DNA from: DASUFZ01 sp035541475
Lineage (GTDB): Bacteria; Myxococcota_A; UBA9160; SMWR01
Length of the DNA: 30,727 bases
Assembly: GCA_035541475.1 (NCBI GenBank)
Contig: DATKND010000001.1
Span: 1 to 30,727, forward strand
Direction: 5' to 3'
Position numbers and translations under genes: made by a program. Positions 22,423 to 30,539 of this stretch are shown here, piece after piece. The notes beneath the pieces were generated by a model. It did no database searches. It was not told the DNA's origin and saw nothing but the letters and a program-made list of their open reading frames with translations. Position 1 is the stretch's first letter. Each line of letters starts with the position of its first letter.

Positions 22423-23489
22423 GACGACTTCCGCAGCAGGCGCGGCGCCGCGCGGCCCGACACCAGCGGCAGATCGAGGTAGGTCTTGATGCCGGGCTCG
22501 GCGCGCACCACGTACGGGATCGCGTTCACGCAGTGGAGCGCGGTCGCGACGATGCCCGGGTTGCGCGCGAGGCCCTGCGCGATCGACTCGGGGTGGAGCC
22601 CGTGGAACGTGAGCGACACCGACGGGTCGCCGGTCACCTCGACCTCGAAGCGCTCGCCCTCGGGCCCGAAACGCCACGGCGGGTCGAGGTGCTCCTCGCC
22701 CATCAGCCAGTTGACGCGCGCTGTGCAGAAGGGCTCGCCTCGCACCAGACCCTGCCAGGTGAAGCGCTGCGCCGCGACGCGACCGGGCGCGATCTTCCCG
22801 ATCGGCGAGTCGATCGGCGCGGTCGCGACCGCCATCTCGTGGCGCGTCCGCTTCTTCTCGTCGAGCGCGACGCCGAGCGCGTCGGCCAGCATGTCGAGCG
22901 ACTGCTCGAAGCCGCCACTGAGGATCTTGAGCATAGGGCTCTTCGCGGCGCTCTCCGGCGCGTGGCCGAATAGCATGATGTCGCGCACCACCGCGACGGT
23001 TCCGTAGGTGCGGATGTCGCTGAACTCCTCCGCGCGCACGTGGGTCACCGCGCGCGAGAGCGCCGACACCATCAGCGGGAAGCGCTCGGTGATGCCGCCC
23101 GGATGGATGCCCGTGCCGTGGAGCGTCACGCCGCCCTTGAGGCACGCCGCCTGCATCGCGGCGACGTTCGGGCTGCGGAACGGATAGAACCAGCCGAGCG
23201 GCGTGACCACGTTCTTGCCAGACTCGAGGATGCGCACGACCTCGTCGGGGTTCGCGAGCAGCGGGCTGTAGAGCACGCAGTCGGCGTCCTGCGCGAGCAG
23301 CGCGCCCGCGTCGTTCGTCGCGCGCACGCCGAGCGGCGCGCGTCCGGCGATCTCGCCGGCGTCGCGGCCGACCTTCTCCGGATTCGTGACGTAGCAGCCG
23401 ACGAGCTCGAGCTCCGGGTGGTCGGCGATGCCCTCGATGGCCGCGCGGCCTACGCCGCCGGTCGCCCACTGGATCACGCGATACGCCAT
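22419..23489 (-). CDS. DapB-like NAD(P)-binding dehydrogenase
   Basis: This encodes 356 residues of the dihydrodipicolinate-reductase-like family that includes 2,4-diaminopentanoate dehydrogenase. The N-terminal Rossmann motif is QWATGGVGRAAIEG, followed by LVGCYVTNPEKVGRDAGEIAG, DADCVLYSPL and GKNVVTPLGWFYP. The central conserved part is GVTLHGTGIHPGGITERFPL. Many environmental relatives have unknown substrates, and nothing here suggests ornithine fermentation. I chose the ATG at 23489 because GAGGAGGGG lies about 6 bases upstream; an earlier ATG at 23519 overlaps the likely promoter. It is the first gene of the operon with SDR, SOD homologue and amidohydrolase. Confidence 0.86.
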   Translation of the reverse strand: MAYRVIQWATGGVGRAAIEGIADHPELELVGCYVTNPEKVGRDAGEIAGRAPLGVRATNDAGALLAQDADCVLYSPLLANPDEVVRILESGKNVVTPLGWFYPFRSPNVAAMQAACLKGGVTLHGTGIHPGGITERFPLMVSALSRAVTHVRAEEFSDIRTYGTVAVVRDIMLFGHAPESAAKSPMLKILSGGFEQSLDMLADALGVALDEKKRTRHEMAVATAPIDSPIGKIAPGRVAAQRFTWQGLVRGEPFCTARVNWLMGEEHLDPPWRFGPEGERFEVEVTGDPSVSLTFHGLHPESIAQGLARNPGIVATALHCVNAIPYVVRAEPGIKTYLDLPLVSGRAAPRLLRKSS

Positions 23490-23514
23490 CGACAGCCCCT
23501 CCTCGGAGGTGCTC

Positions 23515-23520
23515 AGCATA
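23515..23520 (-). promoter_or_regulatory. Candidate -10 hexamer (TATGCT) of the dehydrogenase operon
   Basis: TATGCT on the minus strand is four of six to TATAAT and would give a leader of roughly 20 bases carrying the strong ribosome-binding site. The expected -35 position falls in the hairpin at 23535-23600 and shows no match. Confidence 0.3.
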
Positions 23521-23534
23521 AGCGAAGCCGACGC

Positions 23535-23600
23535 GGGGGCGAGGCAGAGGTTCCCGAGGAGGAACAGATGGCCGCCGCAGGGGACCTCTGCCTCGCCCCC
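23535..23600 (-). terminator. Long perfect hairpin directly after the antiporter stop
   Basis: GGGGGCGAGGCAGAGGT (23535-23551) and ACCTCTGCCTCGCCCCC (23584-23600) are exact reverse complements of 17 bp. Pairing can extend four more pairs inward, including one G-U, leaving a loop of about 24 bases. It starts at the base next to the antiporter's TGA. It probably terminates or stabilises that transcript, although no U-tract follows. Confidence 0.6.
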
Positions 23601-25739
23601 TCAGCGAACCCATCCCGGCGGCTCGGTCACGATCACGGTCGTCGCCTCGCAGCGCGCCAGCAGATCCTCGGCGCCGTGGCCGAGGAAGGGGCGGCCCGAG
23701 AGCTGGCGCAGGTTGGCCGCGACGACCAGCAGGTCGACCTCGCGCTCGCGCGCGATCGCCAGGATCTCCTCGGAGGGCGCCACGCCGGCGCGGATCACGG
23801 TCTCGGCGTGGACGCCCATGCGCGCGGCGAAGTCGCGCGCCTCCTCCAGCACCTGGAGCGCGACCTCGGCGCGCTCGTCGAGCCGCGTGTCCTCGCCCCA
23901 GGCCGGATACGAGATGCCGCGCCGCTCCGGCACGTGCGTCACGACATGCGCGATCAGCACGTGCGCGCCGGTGCGCGACGCGATCTGGTAGGCCATCTCC
24001 TGCGCGGCGCGGCCGGGCGCGGTGCCCGTGGCCGGCACCAGGATGCGTCGGTAGTCGGGCGGCGCGTCGAGGTTCTCGCGCGCGCCGCGGCGGACCATCA
24101 CGACCGGCAGCGGCGAGACCGCGAGCAGCTCGTCGATCACGGGCGAGACCAGTCGCCCCGCGACGCGCACGTCGGTCGCGCCGACGGCCATCACACCGTA
24201 GCCGAGCCCCGCGTGGTCGAGGATCGCGCCGAGCGTGGTGCGGTTCGCGACGTGCTCGTGCACCACGGGCCGGTCCGCGAGCGCGCCGCGCACGCGCGCG
24301 AGGTCCTCCGGAGGCACGTCGGCTCCTGCACTGAGGAGCGTCACCTCGACCTCGCGCGGCCAGGCGAGGTCGACGATGCGCGCCGCGAGCAGCGAGTTCG
24401 GACCGCCGTGGCTCGGCAGCAGGATGCGCGTCGCGCGCACCAGCACGTTGTCGGAGAGCATGCGCTCGCGCTCGAGGCGGAGCTGCTCCTCCTCGGTGCC
24501 GCGCCAGCCGCGCAGCGCCAGGCGCAGCAGCGGCGGCGCCACGATCGACGTGGCCATCGCCATCAGCACGATCACCGCGTACGCGCTGCCCGACAGCACG
24601 CCGACCGAAAGGCCGACCGTCGCGACCACGATCTCGACCGCGCCTCGCGCGTTCAGCCCGGCGCCGAGCGCGAGCCGCTCGCGCGCGGGCAGCCCGGCGA
24701 ACCAGCCGCCGAGATAGGCGCCGCCGAACTTCGAGACGCTCGCCGCGACGAGCACCCAGACGCCCCAGAGCGCGACCTCGGGCTCGCCCAGCAGACCGAG
24801 GTCGACGCGCAATCCGGCGGTCGAGAAGAAGATCGGGGCGAGGAACGCGCCGGTCAGTCGGTCGAGCATCGCAAAGGTCTCGTCGTGCTGGAACTTCGAG
24901 CGTCCGAGTACGATGCCGGCGACGAAGGCGCCGAGCACCGCTTCGAGACCGAGGAGCTGCGTGGTGCAGCCGGCCGCGAACGCGGCGGCGAGGGCGACCG
25001 TGAAGGCGCCGCGCGGACCGGATCTGCGCGCGCGCACGCCGCGCAGCAGCCAGTCGACACAGCGCTGACCCAAGGTGAATGCGAACAGCCCGAAGAGCGC
25101 GACGCCGGCCACGCTGATCGCGAGCTGCAAGGTGCCGACCTCTCCGGACTGCGCGAGCCGCGCGGCGATGCCGAGCAGTAGCCAGCCGGCCAGGTCGTTC
25201 ACCATGGCCGCGGCGATCATCAACTGCGCGATGCTCCGGCGCATGAGGCCGAGCTGCGAGATCACCGCGGCCAGCACCGGGAGCGCGGAGATGCCGAGCG
25301 CAGTGCCCATGAAGAGCGCGAACACGGAGCGCTCGGCGTTCGCGCCGACGAAGTGATCCGGCATCAGCAGGCCGAGCCCGAGCCCGACGAAGAGGGGCAC
25401 GACCAGGCTGCCGATCGCCACGCGGGCCGTCGTGCGGCCGAGACGCCGCACCAGCTTGAGATCCGTCTCGAAGCCGGTCACGAGCAGCAGCAGCAGCACG
25501 CCGAGCCAGGCCACCGCGCCGATCGCGCTCCGCTGCAGCGGGTCGGACGGAAAGAGCCACGCGAAGAGCGCAGGCGCCACGCGACCCAGCACGGAGGGGC
25601 CGAGGAGCAGCCCCGCCGCCAGCTCGCCGATCACGGGCGGCTGCCCGAATCGGCGCGACAGCGCGCCGAGCGAGCGCGCCGTCACGAGCAGCACGAGGAG
25701 CTGCACCCAGAAGAGCAGGAGCTGGTGCTCGCTGAGCAT
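23601..25739 (-). CDS. CPA2-type cation:proton antiporter with C-terminal Usp domains
   Basis: This encodes 712 residues. The first 415 or so are a Na+/H+ exchanger domain with about 12 membrane segments, including FGQPPVIGELAAGLLLGPSVLG (31-52), AMVNDLAGWLLLG with Asn181-Asp182, FLAPIFFSTAGLRVDLG and LGAGLNARGAVEIVVA. An Asn-Asp rather than Asp-Asp pair is associated with electroneutral exchange, so that is the inference here. The rest resembles two universal-stress-protein domains: about 430-560, then RRILVPATGTAPGRAAQE to the end with GHGAEDLLARCEATTVIV. The architecture recalls plant CHX proteins. The exchanged ion is unknown. It starts 2 bp after the DUF2721 gene, so they are co-translated. 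Confidence 0.9.
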   Translation of the reverse strand: MLSEHQLLLFWVQLLVLLVTARSLGALSRRFGQPPVIGELAAGLLLGPSVLGRVAPALFAWLFPSDPLQRSAIGAVAWLGVLLLLLVTGFETDLKLVRRLGRTTARVAIGSLVVPLFVGLGLGLLMPDHFVGANAERSVFALFMGTALGISALPVLAAVISQLGLMRRSIAQLMIAAAMVNDLAGWLLLGIAARLAQSGEVGTLQLAISVAGVALFGLFAFTLGQRCVDWLLRGVRARRSGPRGAFTVALAAAFAAGCTTQLLGLEAVLGAFVAGIVLGRSKFQHDETFAMLDRLTGAFLAPIFFSTAGLRVDLGLLGEPEVALWGVWVLVAASVSKFGGAYLGGWFAGLPARERLALGAGLNARGAVEIVVATVGLSVGVLSGSAYAVIVLMAMATSIVAPPLLRLALRGWRGTEEEQLRLERERMLSDNVLVRATRILLPSHGGPNSLLAARIVDLAWPREVEVTLLSAGADVPPEDLARVRGALADRPVVHEHVANRTTLGAILDHAGLGYGVMAVGATDVRVAGRLVSPVIDELLAVSPLPVVMVRRGARENLDAPPDYRRILVPATGTAPGRAAQEMAYQIASRTGAHVLIAHVVTHVPERRGISYPAWGEDTRLDERAEVALQVLEEARDFAARMGVHAETVIRAGVAPSEEILAIAREREVDLLVVAANLRQLSGRPFLGHGAEDLLARCEATTVIVTEPPGWVR

Positions 25740-25741
25740 CC

Positions 25742-26191
25742 TTATGCGCCCGTGGTCCCGGAGCCGATGCGCAGGTGGCGCGTCGCGAGGAAGATCTCGC
25801 GCAGGAACGAGACGAGCGCGGCGATCAGCGCGAGCATGGTCGCGACGAAGGCGAGCCCGATCATCACGTGCATCTCGACGCCGAGGAACGCACCGATGAA
25901 GAGCAGCGCGATCACGGTGCAGACGAGCAGCGCGCAGATGGTCGCCATGCCGATCGAGCGGTTGATCAGGCGTGCGCGCCGCGAGAGCGCGGCGAGCTCG
26001 CGCTCGGCCTCGGCGCGCTCGCGCTCGCTGACGTGGCCGAGCATCGACTCGAGCACGCGCGCGCGGTCGATGACGCGGCCGAGGCGGTTGGTCAGGACGC
26101 CGAGGAACGAGGCCACGCCGGTCAACAGGAAGACCGGCGCGATCGCGAGCTGGATCACGCGCCCGATGTCCGCGAGCTCGCTCTCGTGCAC
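25742..26191 (-). CDS. DUF2721 family membrane protein
   Basis: This encodes 149 residues. The start ELADIGRVIQLAIAPVFLLTGVASFLGVLTNRLGRVIDRARVLE matches the N-terminus of DUF2721 proteins, with one membrane segment at about 12-31. A charged helix follows at about 55-75, then two more membrane segments at about 82-102 and 108-128. The function of the family is unknown. I prefer the GTG at 26191 because the family sequence begins there; an ATG at 26245 would add 18 Arg/Ala-rich residues. It precedes the antiporter by 2 bp, suggesting an accessory role in ion transport, which is only inference. Confidence 0.82.
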   Translation of the reverse strand: MHESELADIGRVIQLAIAPVFLLTGVASFLGVLTNRLGRVIDRARVLESMLGHVSERERAEAERELAALSRRARLINRSIGMATICALLVCTVIALLFIGAFLGVEMHVMIGLAFVATMLALIAALVSFLREIFLATRHLRIGSGTTGA

Positions 26192-26303
26192 CTCCGCCCC
26201 CCGCCGGCGCGCCGCCGAAGCTACCAGACGCGCTCGCAGGCGCATGCGCCCTTTCGTGGCCCGCGCGCATGTTCCATGCTGCGGCGACTCGGAGGAGGAG
26301 CTG

Positions 26304-27233
26304 GTGAGGCGGATCACGCGCACGTGGCGATTCGTTCTTGCACTCGCACTCTGCGTTGGAGGATTCGGACATCCCGCGCTCGCGGACGACGCCGCGCCGG
26401 CGGGGCCGGAGAAGATGTCGGCCGAGGAGCTCAACAAGCAGCTCAACAACCCCGTGTCGTCGATCTGGAGCTTCAACTTCCAGAACAACATCGTGGAGCT
26501 GAAGAACAGGGGCGCCGATCTTCCGAACTGGCCCCACGGCAACAGCGAGTGGTTCTACAACCTGGTCTTCCAGCCGGTGATCCCGCTGAAGCTGACCGAG
26601 AGCTGGAACCTGATCTCGCGCCCGATCTTCTCGATCTTCGGCGAGCAGCCCGTGCTCGACAACGACCACTTCCAGGACGAGAGCGGCCTCGGCGACACCA
26701 CCCTCTTCTCGCTGTTCTCGCCCGCACACGAGCAGGGCGGCCTGCTCTGGGGCGTGGGTCCGACCTTCATCTTCCCGACCGCGACGAAGGACGCGCTCGG
26801 GCAGCAGAAGTGGCAGGCGGGGCCGGCCGCCGTGGCGCTCCACCTCGGCGACGAGTGGATCTTCGGCGTGCTCGCGCAGCAATGGTGGTCGATCGAGGGC
26901 TCGAACAACCGCCCGGACACGAACCAGACCAACGTGCAGTACTTCCTCTACCGCCTGCTGCCCGACAAGTGGCAGATCGGCATGGGGCCGAACATGACGG
27001 TCGACTGGAAGGCCAGCGATCGGAACGAGGTGACGTTCCCGGTCGGGCTGGGCGTCGGGCACCTCTTCTTCTTCGGGAAGCTGCCCGTGAAGCTGACCGC
27101 CGAGGTGGACTACGCCGTCGTGCACCCCGACGACATCGGGCAGGCCTGGAGCTTCCGCTTCCAGGTGATCCCGGTGCTGCCGAGCCTGGTGAAGAAGCCG
27201 CTGCTCGGGGAACTTCTAGCGGCGCGTCGCTAG
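26304..27233 (+). CDS. Outer-membrane beta-barrel protein (neuromedin-U/transporter-annotated family)
   Basis: This encodes 309 residues. A signal peptide (FVLALALCVGGFGHPALA, cleaved near residue 27) is followed by MSAEELNKQLNNPVSSIWS, then many short amphipathic strands rich in aromatic residues such as YNLVFQPVIPLKLTESWNL, GVGPTFIFPTAT and FGVLAQQWWSIEG, ending at a barrel-like PVKLTAEVDYAVV. This pattern matches a family of barrels often mis-annotated as neuromedin U; the transported molecule is unknown. The GTG at 26304 has GGAGGAGGAG just upstream. The 112 bp to the divergent DUF2721 gene show no clear promoter. Its stop shares the palindrome CTAG with the stop of the next, convergent gene. 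Confidence 0.83.
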   Translation: MRRITRTWRFVLALALCVGGFGHPALADDAAPAGPEKMSAEELNKQLNNPVSSIWSFNFQNNIVELKNRGADLPNWPHGNSEWFYNLVFQPVIPLKLTESWNLISRPIFSIFGEQPVLDNDHFQDESGLGDTTLFSLFSPAHEQGGLLWGVGPTFIFPTATKDALGQQKWQAGPAAVALHLGDEWIFGVLAQQWWSIEGSNNRPDTNQTNVQYFLYRLLPDKWQIGMGPNMTVDWKASDRNEVTFPVGLGVGHLFFFGKLPVKLTAEVDYAVVHPDDIGQAWSFRFQVIPVLPSLVKKPLLGELLAARR

Positions 27234-28297
27234 TCGATCTCTTCGACCTCGATCTTGCTCCCGCCGGCCGGCAAGGTGAAGTGCATGCCGTCCTCGCCGA
27301 GGACGACGTCGCCGTCCCAGGCCTCGGACACACCGCGCAGGAAGAGCCGCCGCGCGAGCGCGTTGTCGGGCGGCGGCACCAGGTGGGTCAGCACCAGCAT
27401 CTTCACGCCGGCGCGCTTCGCGATCTCGGCCGCCTGCACGGGCGTCGTGTGATAGCCGGGGATGTCGTGGGCGATTCGCGCGCGCCGCGTGAGGCCCGCC
27501 TCGCGGGCGGCGCGCTCGCCCGCCGCGATCAGGTGCGCGGCCAGGGCCTCGTGCACCAGCAGGTCGGCGCCGCGCGCGTTCGCGACCAGGGTGTCGCTCG
27601 GCGCGGTGTCGCCGCTGACCACCACCGAGCGACCCGCGTAGTCGATGCGGTAGCCGTAGGCGGGTGACACCGGAGCGTGATTCACGGGGAAGGCGCGGAC
27701 TCGCAGCGGGCCGTCCTCGAAGACCACGCCGACGCCTTCCACCGGCACCTCGACCGTGCGCGCCTGCAGCGGGCGAGCGCCGGGCGGCATCAGGTCCTCG
27801 CCGTGGTGCGCGACGCGGTAGCGCGTATCGAACGCGTAGGCCTGCTCGAAGCCCGCGACGACCTGCTCGATGCCCGGCGGCCCGTAGACGCGTAGCGGCA
27901 CGGGACGCCCGAGCGCCCACGACTGGAGCCCAGTCTCGCCGAGCTCGCCGATGTGGTCCGAGTGGAAGTGCGTGATCAGCACGGCGTCGATCGCCTCGCG
28001 CGGCAGGCGCAGGAGTCCCATGCGGTCGTTCGAGCCGGGGCCCGCGTCGACGAGCACGAAGTGACCGCCGGCGAGGATCGCGGTGCAGGGGCCGGCGCGG
28101 CGCTCCGACGGCAGCGGCGAGCCGGTGCCGCAGAGGACGACGTGCAGCGCCTGGTCGTCGAGCCACTCGCGGTGATCCGGCGCCGTGGCGGCGCGCTTCG
28201 CGGCGCGCTCGACGAGCGCGCTCTCGACGCGATCGCAGCCCGAGACGGCGACGAGCGAGGCGGCGAGCGCGGCGAGCAGGGCGTGGCGAGCGGGCAT
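27230..28297 (-). CDS. MBL-fold lipoprotein (RNase Z/arylsulfatase-like beta-lactamase fold)
   Basis: This encodes 355 residues. The signal sequence ends in VAVSGC, so Cys21 is a probable lipid anchor and the enzyme acts outside the cytoplasm. The catalytic domain has GTGSPLP and VDAGPG, then the metal motif THFHSDH (109-115), FPVNHAPVSPAYGYRID, VVVSGDTAPSD, HEA and finally LTHLVPPP. This order is that of the RNase Z-like MBL subgroup, but an exported lipoprotein is unlikely to process tRNA; an ester, sulfate or phosphodiester substrate is more likely. The ATG has GGAGG 5 bases upstream. It overlaps the convergent barrel gene by 4 bp at the shared CTAG. Confidence 0.88.
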   Translation of the reverse strand: MPARHALLAALAASLVAVSGCDRVESALVERAAKRAATAPDHREWLDDQALHVVLCGTGSPLPSERRAGPCTAILAGGHFVLVDAGPGSNDRMGLLRLPREAIDAVLITHFHSDHIGELGETGLQSWALGRPVPLRVYGPPGIEQVVAGFEQAYAFDTRYRVAHHGEDLMPPGARPLQARTVEVPVEGVGVVFEDGPLRVRAFPVNHAPVSPAYGYRIDYAGRSVVVSGDTAPSDTLVANARGADLLVHEALAAHLIAAGERAAREAGLTRRARIAHDIPGYHTTPVQAAEIAKRAGVKMLVLTHLVPPPDNALARRLFLRGVSEAWDGDVVLGEDGMHFTLPAGGSKIEVEEID

Positions 28298-28415
28298 GCG
28301 GTCCTCCGGGCGAGCCTGCGGGGAAGGGCGTCAACGCTGGCCCGACCTCCCGCGGATGGCAAGCGCCGACCGAAATCTCACGACGCGGGGCTCCACGCGG
28401 ATTAAGCTGGCTGCC

Positions 28416-29306
28416 ATGCGCTGGACCCGCGGCGAGCGCAGCCCGAATCTCGAGGACCGACGCGCCGAAGGCGGAACGACCGCCGGGGTCGGTGGCCTGC
28501 GCATCCCGGGCGGACTCGGCCTCGGTGGCCTCGTCGTCATGCTCGGCGCGGCGTGGCTGCTCGGCATCGACCCGCTCACCTTGCTGGGCGTGCTGAGCAA
28601 CGGGGACACTCGCGTCGAAGTGCCGGGCGACACGGGGTCGGCACAGCCCCGGCAGCCGGGCACGGTCTCGAGCAGCCCCGCCGAGGAAAAGCTGGTCGAT
28701 TTCGTCTCGTTCGTGCTCGACGACACGCAGGCGACCTGGAGCCGCCTGCTGCCGGGCTACACCGACGCGCAGCTGGTGCTCTTCCGCAACGCGGTCGATA
28801 CGGGCTGCGGCTTCGCGCAATCGGCCGCCGGCCCCTTCTACTGCCCGCGCGACCACAAGGTCTACGTCGACCTCGGCTTCTTCGAGGAGCTGCGGAGCCG
28901 CTTCGGCGCGCCGGGCGACTTCGCGCAGGCCTACGTGCTCGCGCACGAGATCGGACACCACGTGCAGTCGCAGCTCGGCATCGAGCGCGAGGTGCGCGAG
29001 CGCCAGAGCGCGAACCCCCGCGAGACCAACGCGCTCTCGGTACGACTCGAGCTCCAGGCCGATTGCTTCGCGGGCGTCTGGGGACACTCGACGGCGCGCC
29101 GCGATCTCCTCGACCCGGGCGACATGGACGAGGGCCTCGCGGCCGCGGCCGCCGTCGGCGACGACCGCATCCAGGAGATGGCGACGGGCCAGGTGCGCCC
29201 CGAGTCCTTCACGCACGGGTCCTCGCAGCAGCGCACGGAGTGGTTCCGACGCGGCTTCGAGTCGGGCGACCCGAAGGCGTGCGATACGTTCGGCAGCTCC
29301 GAATAG
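28416..29306 (+). CDS. ypfJ: Neutral zinc metallopeptidase, YpfJ family
   Basis: This encodes 296 residues. The N-terminal RWTRGERSPNLEDRR is a hallmark of the YpfJ/KPN_02809 family. One membrane helix follows at about 33-52 (LGLGGLVVMLGAAWLLGI), a linker, and the peptidase domain. Family marks are CGFAQSAAGPFYCPRDHKVYVDL and the zinc site HEIGHH (His177-Glu178, His181), with LELQADCFAGVW carrying the third ligand. It is probably anchored in the inner membrane with the domain outside. The physiological substrate is unknown. The ATG at 28416 is the family start. The 118 bp before it show only a weak ATTAAG as a possible -10. A 7-bp hairpin follows 3 bases after the stop. Confidence 0.93.
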   Translation: MRWTRGERSPNLEDRRAEGGTTAGVGGLRIPGGLGLGGLVVMLGAAWLLGIDPLTLLGVLSNGDTRVEVPGDTGSAQPRQPGTVSSSPAEEKLVDFVSFVLDDTQATWSRLLPGYTDAQLVLFRNAVDTGCGFAQSAAGPFYCPRDHKVYVDLGFFEELRSRFGAPGDFAQAYVLAHEIGHHVQSQLGIEREVRERQSANPRETNALSVRLELQADCFAGVWGHSTARRDLLDPGDMDEGLAAAAAVGDDRIQEMATGQVRPESFTHGSSQQRTEWFRRGFESGDPKACDTFGSSE

Positions 29307-29309
29307 CAA

Positions 29310-29326
29310 GCGCCGCGAAGCGGCGC
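29310..29326 (+). terminator. Hairpin after the metallopeptidase gene
   Basis: GCGCCGC (29310-29316), loop GAA, GCGGCGC (29320-29326): a perfect 7-bp GC stem 3 bases after the stop codon. No U-tract follows, but the position suggests transcript termination. It abuts the dispersed repeat. Confidence 0.5.
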
Positions 29327-29418
29327 GCGCAGCGAGCGCAAGCCGTCCGGCGCGCAGCGAGGCGAAGCCGAGCGAAGATCGCACGAAGAGGCGAGCGAAG
29401 ATCAGAAGAGCGACCGGG
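29323..29418 (+). repeat. Dispersed repeat, copy 2 (after the metallopeptidase gene)
   Basis: This starts GCGCGCGCAGCGAG and contains GCGAAGCCGAGCG and AGATCGCACGA. It aligns with the minus strand of 7380-7474 over its whole length with a few one-base gaps. It fills most of the 144 bp between the metallopeptidase and the acyl-CoA dehydrogenase genes. A 6-bp hairpin, GAGCGA (29408-29413) and TCGCTC (29420-29425), closes it. No coding sequence was seen. Confidence 0.65.
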
Positions 29419-29450
29419 TTCGCTCGACCGAGGAGGTTCGAGGCCCACCG

Positions 29451-30539
29451 ATGTTCGACTTCGATCCGGGCGAAGAACTTACCTTGCTCGTCGAGACCGT
29501 GCGCGCCTTCGCCGCCGAGGAGCTCGCGCCGCGCCTGCGCGAGCACGAGTCGGCGCGCGGCGTGTCGGAGTCGGCGCGCGCGGCGGCGCGCCAGATCGGG
29601 CTCGCCGGGCTCGAGCTGCCGGAGAAGCTCGGCGGCGCGGGGCAGGGCGCGCTCGCGCGCGTGCTGGTGAACGAGGAGCTCGCCGCCGCCGATCCGGGTG
29701 CCGCGCTGGCGCTCGATCCGCTGGGCCCCGCGCTCTACGCGCTCTCCGAGTGCGGCGGCGAGGAGACCTTGCGCGAGCTCGCGCTGCCGCTGCTCGCGCG
29801 GCCGGGTGCGCGCGCGGTGCTGCTCGCGCCGGGCGACGCTCGGCTTCGCGTCGAGGGTACGCGCGTGTCGGGGCGCGCGGCCTGGGTGCCGTCGGATCGC
29901 GTGGACCTGCTGGTCGCGCTCGAACCGGATGGCGCGTGGGCCGTGCAGAGCGGCTTCGAGCTGCGGCCCTTGCGCGGCGCCGGGCTGCGCGCGGCCGGCG
30001 CGTCCGAGCTCGCGCTCGACCTCGCGCCGATCGGCGCGCGCTGGCCGGAGGTGGCCGGCGCAGCCTCGCGCGCGCTCGCACGCGCTCGACTCTACGTGGC
30101 GGCGCTGCTCGTCGGGACGTTGCGCCACGCCGCCGAGTTCTCGCGCGACTATGCACAAAATCGCGTCGCCTTCGGGCGTCCGATCGCGCACCACCAGGCG
30201 CTCGCCTTCCTGATCGTAGACATGCGCATGGCGGTCGACGGCGCGCGCCTCTTGCTCCACGAGGCGGCCTGGCGCGCGGACCAGGGCCTGCCATTCGCGA
30301 ACGAGGCGGCGGCCGCCTTCGCGGAGGCCATCGACGCGTCCCGCTTCGTCGGCCCGTCCGGCGTGCAGATCCTCGGCGGGCACGGCTTCATGCAGGACTA
30401 CCCGATGGAAAAGGCGATGCGCGAGTCGCGCGCGCTCGGTCTCCTGCTCGGCGGACTCGACGCGGCGCGCGAGCAGGTGGGGCTCGCGCTCGGCGCCGAG
30501 CGCCCGCCCTTCGCTCTCTCCACCGGAGAGCGCGGCTGA
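29451..30539 (+). CDS. Acyl-CoA dehydrogenase family protein
   Basis: This encodes 362 residues of the FAD-dependent acyl-CoA dehydrogenase fold. The N-terminal helical domain includes FAAEELAPRLREHE and IGLAGLELPEKLGGAG. The middle beta domain is shorter than usual (about 115-185), and the C-terminal helical domain includes YAQNRVAFGRPIAHHQALAF and FVGPSGVQILGGHGFMQDYPMEKAMRESRAL. It oxidises an acyl-CoA or similar thioester to the enoyl form, passing electrons to ETF. The short middle domain explains its length slightly below the usual 380. GAGG lies 7 bases before the ATG. It is followed with a TGATG overlap by a second family member, and such pairs often act as heteromers in steroid or branched-acyl degradation. 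Confidence 0.92.
   Translation: MFDFDPGEELTLLVETVRAFAAEELAPRLREHESARGVSESARAAARQIGLAGLELPEKLGGAGQGALARVLVNEELAAADPGAALALDPLGPALYALSECGGEETLRELALPLLARPGARAVLLAPGDARLRVEGTRVSGRAAWVPSDRVDLLVALEPDGAWAVQSGFELRPLRGAGLRAAGASELALDLAPIGARWPEVAGAASRALARARLYVAALLVGTLRHAAEFSRDYAQNRVAFGRPIAHHQALAFLIVDMRMAVDGARLLLHEAAWRADQGLPFANEAAAAFAEAIDASRFVGPSGVQILGGHGFMQDYPMEKAMRESRALGLLLGGLDAAREQVGLALGAERPPFALSTGERG

Noticed and set aside
22423..25560. Minus-strand extension of the SDR frame across the dehydrogenase and antiporter genes
   Set aside because: It is an out-of-frame shadow of two clear genes; the GTGA overlap fixes the SDR start.
27216..30383. 1055-codon minus-strand frame across the metallopeptidase and acyl-CoA dehydrogenase
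   Set aside because: It is low-complexity Arg/Ala-rich and antisense to genes with complete family motifs.
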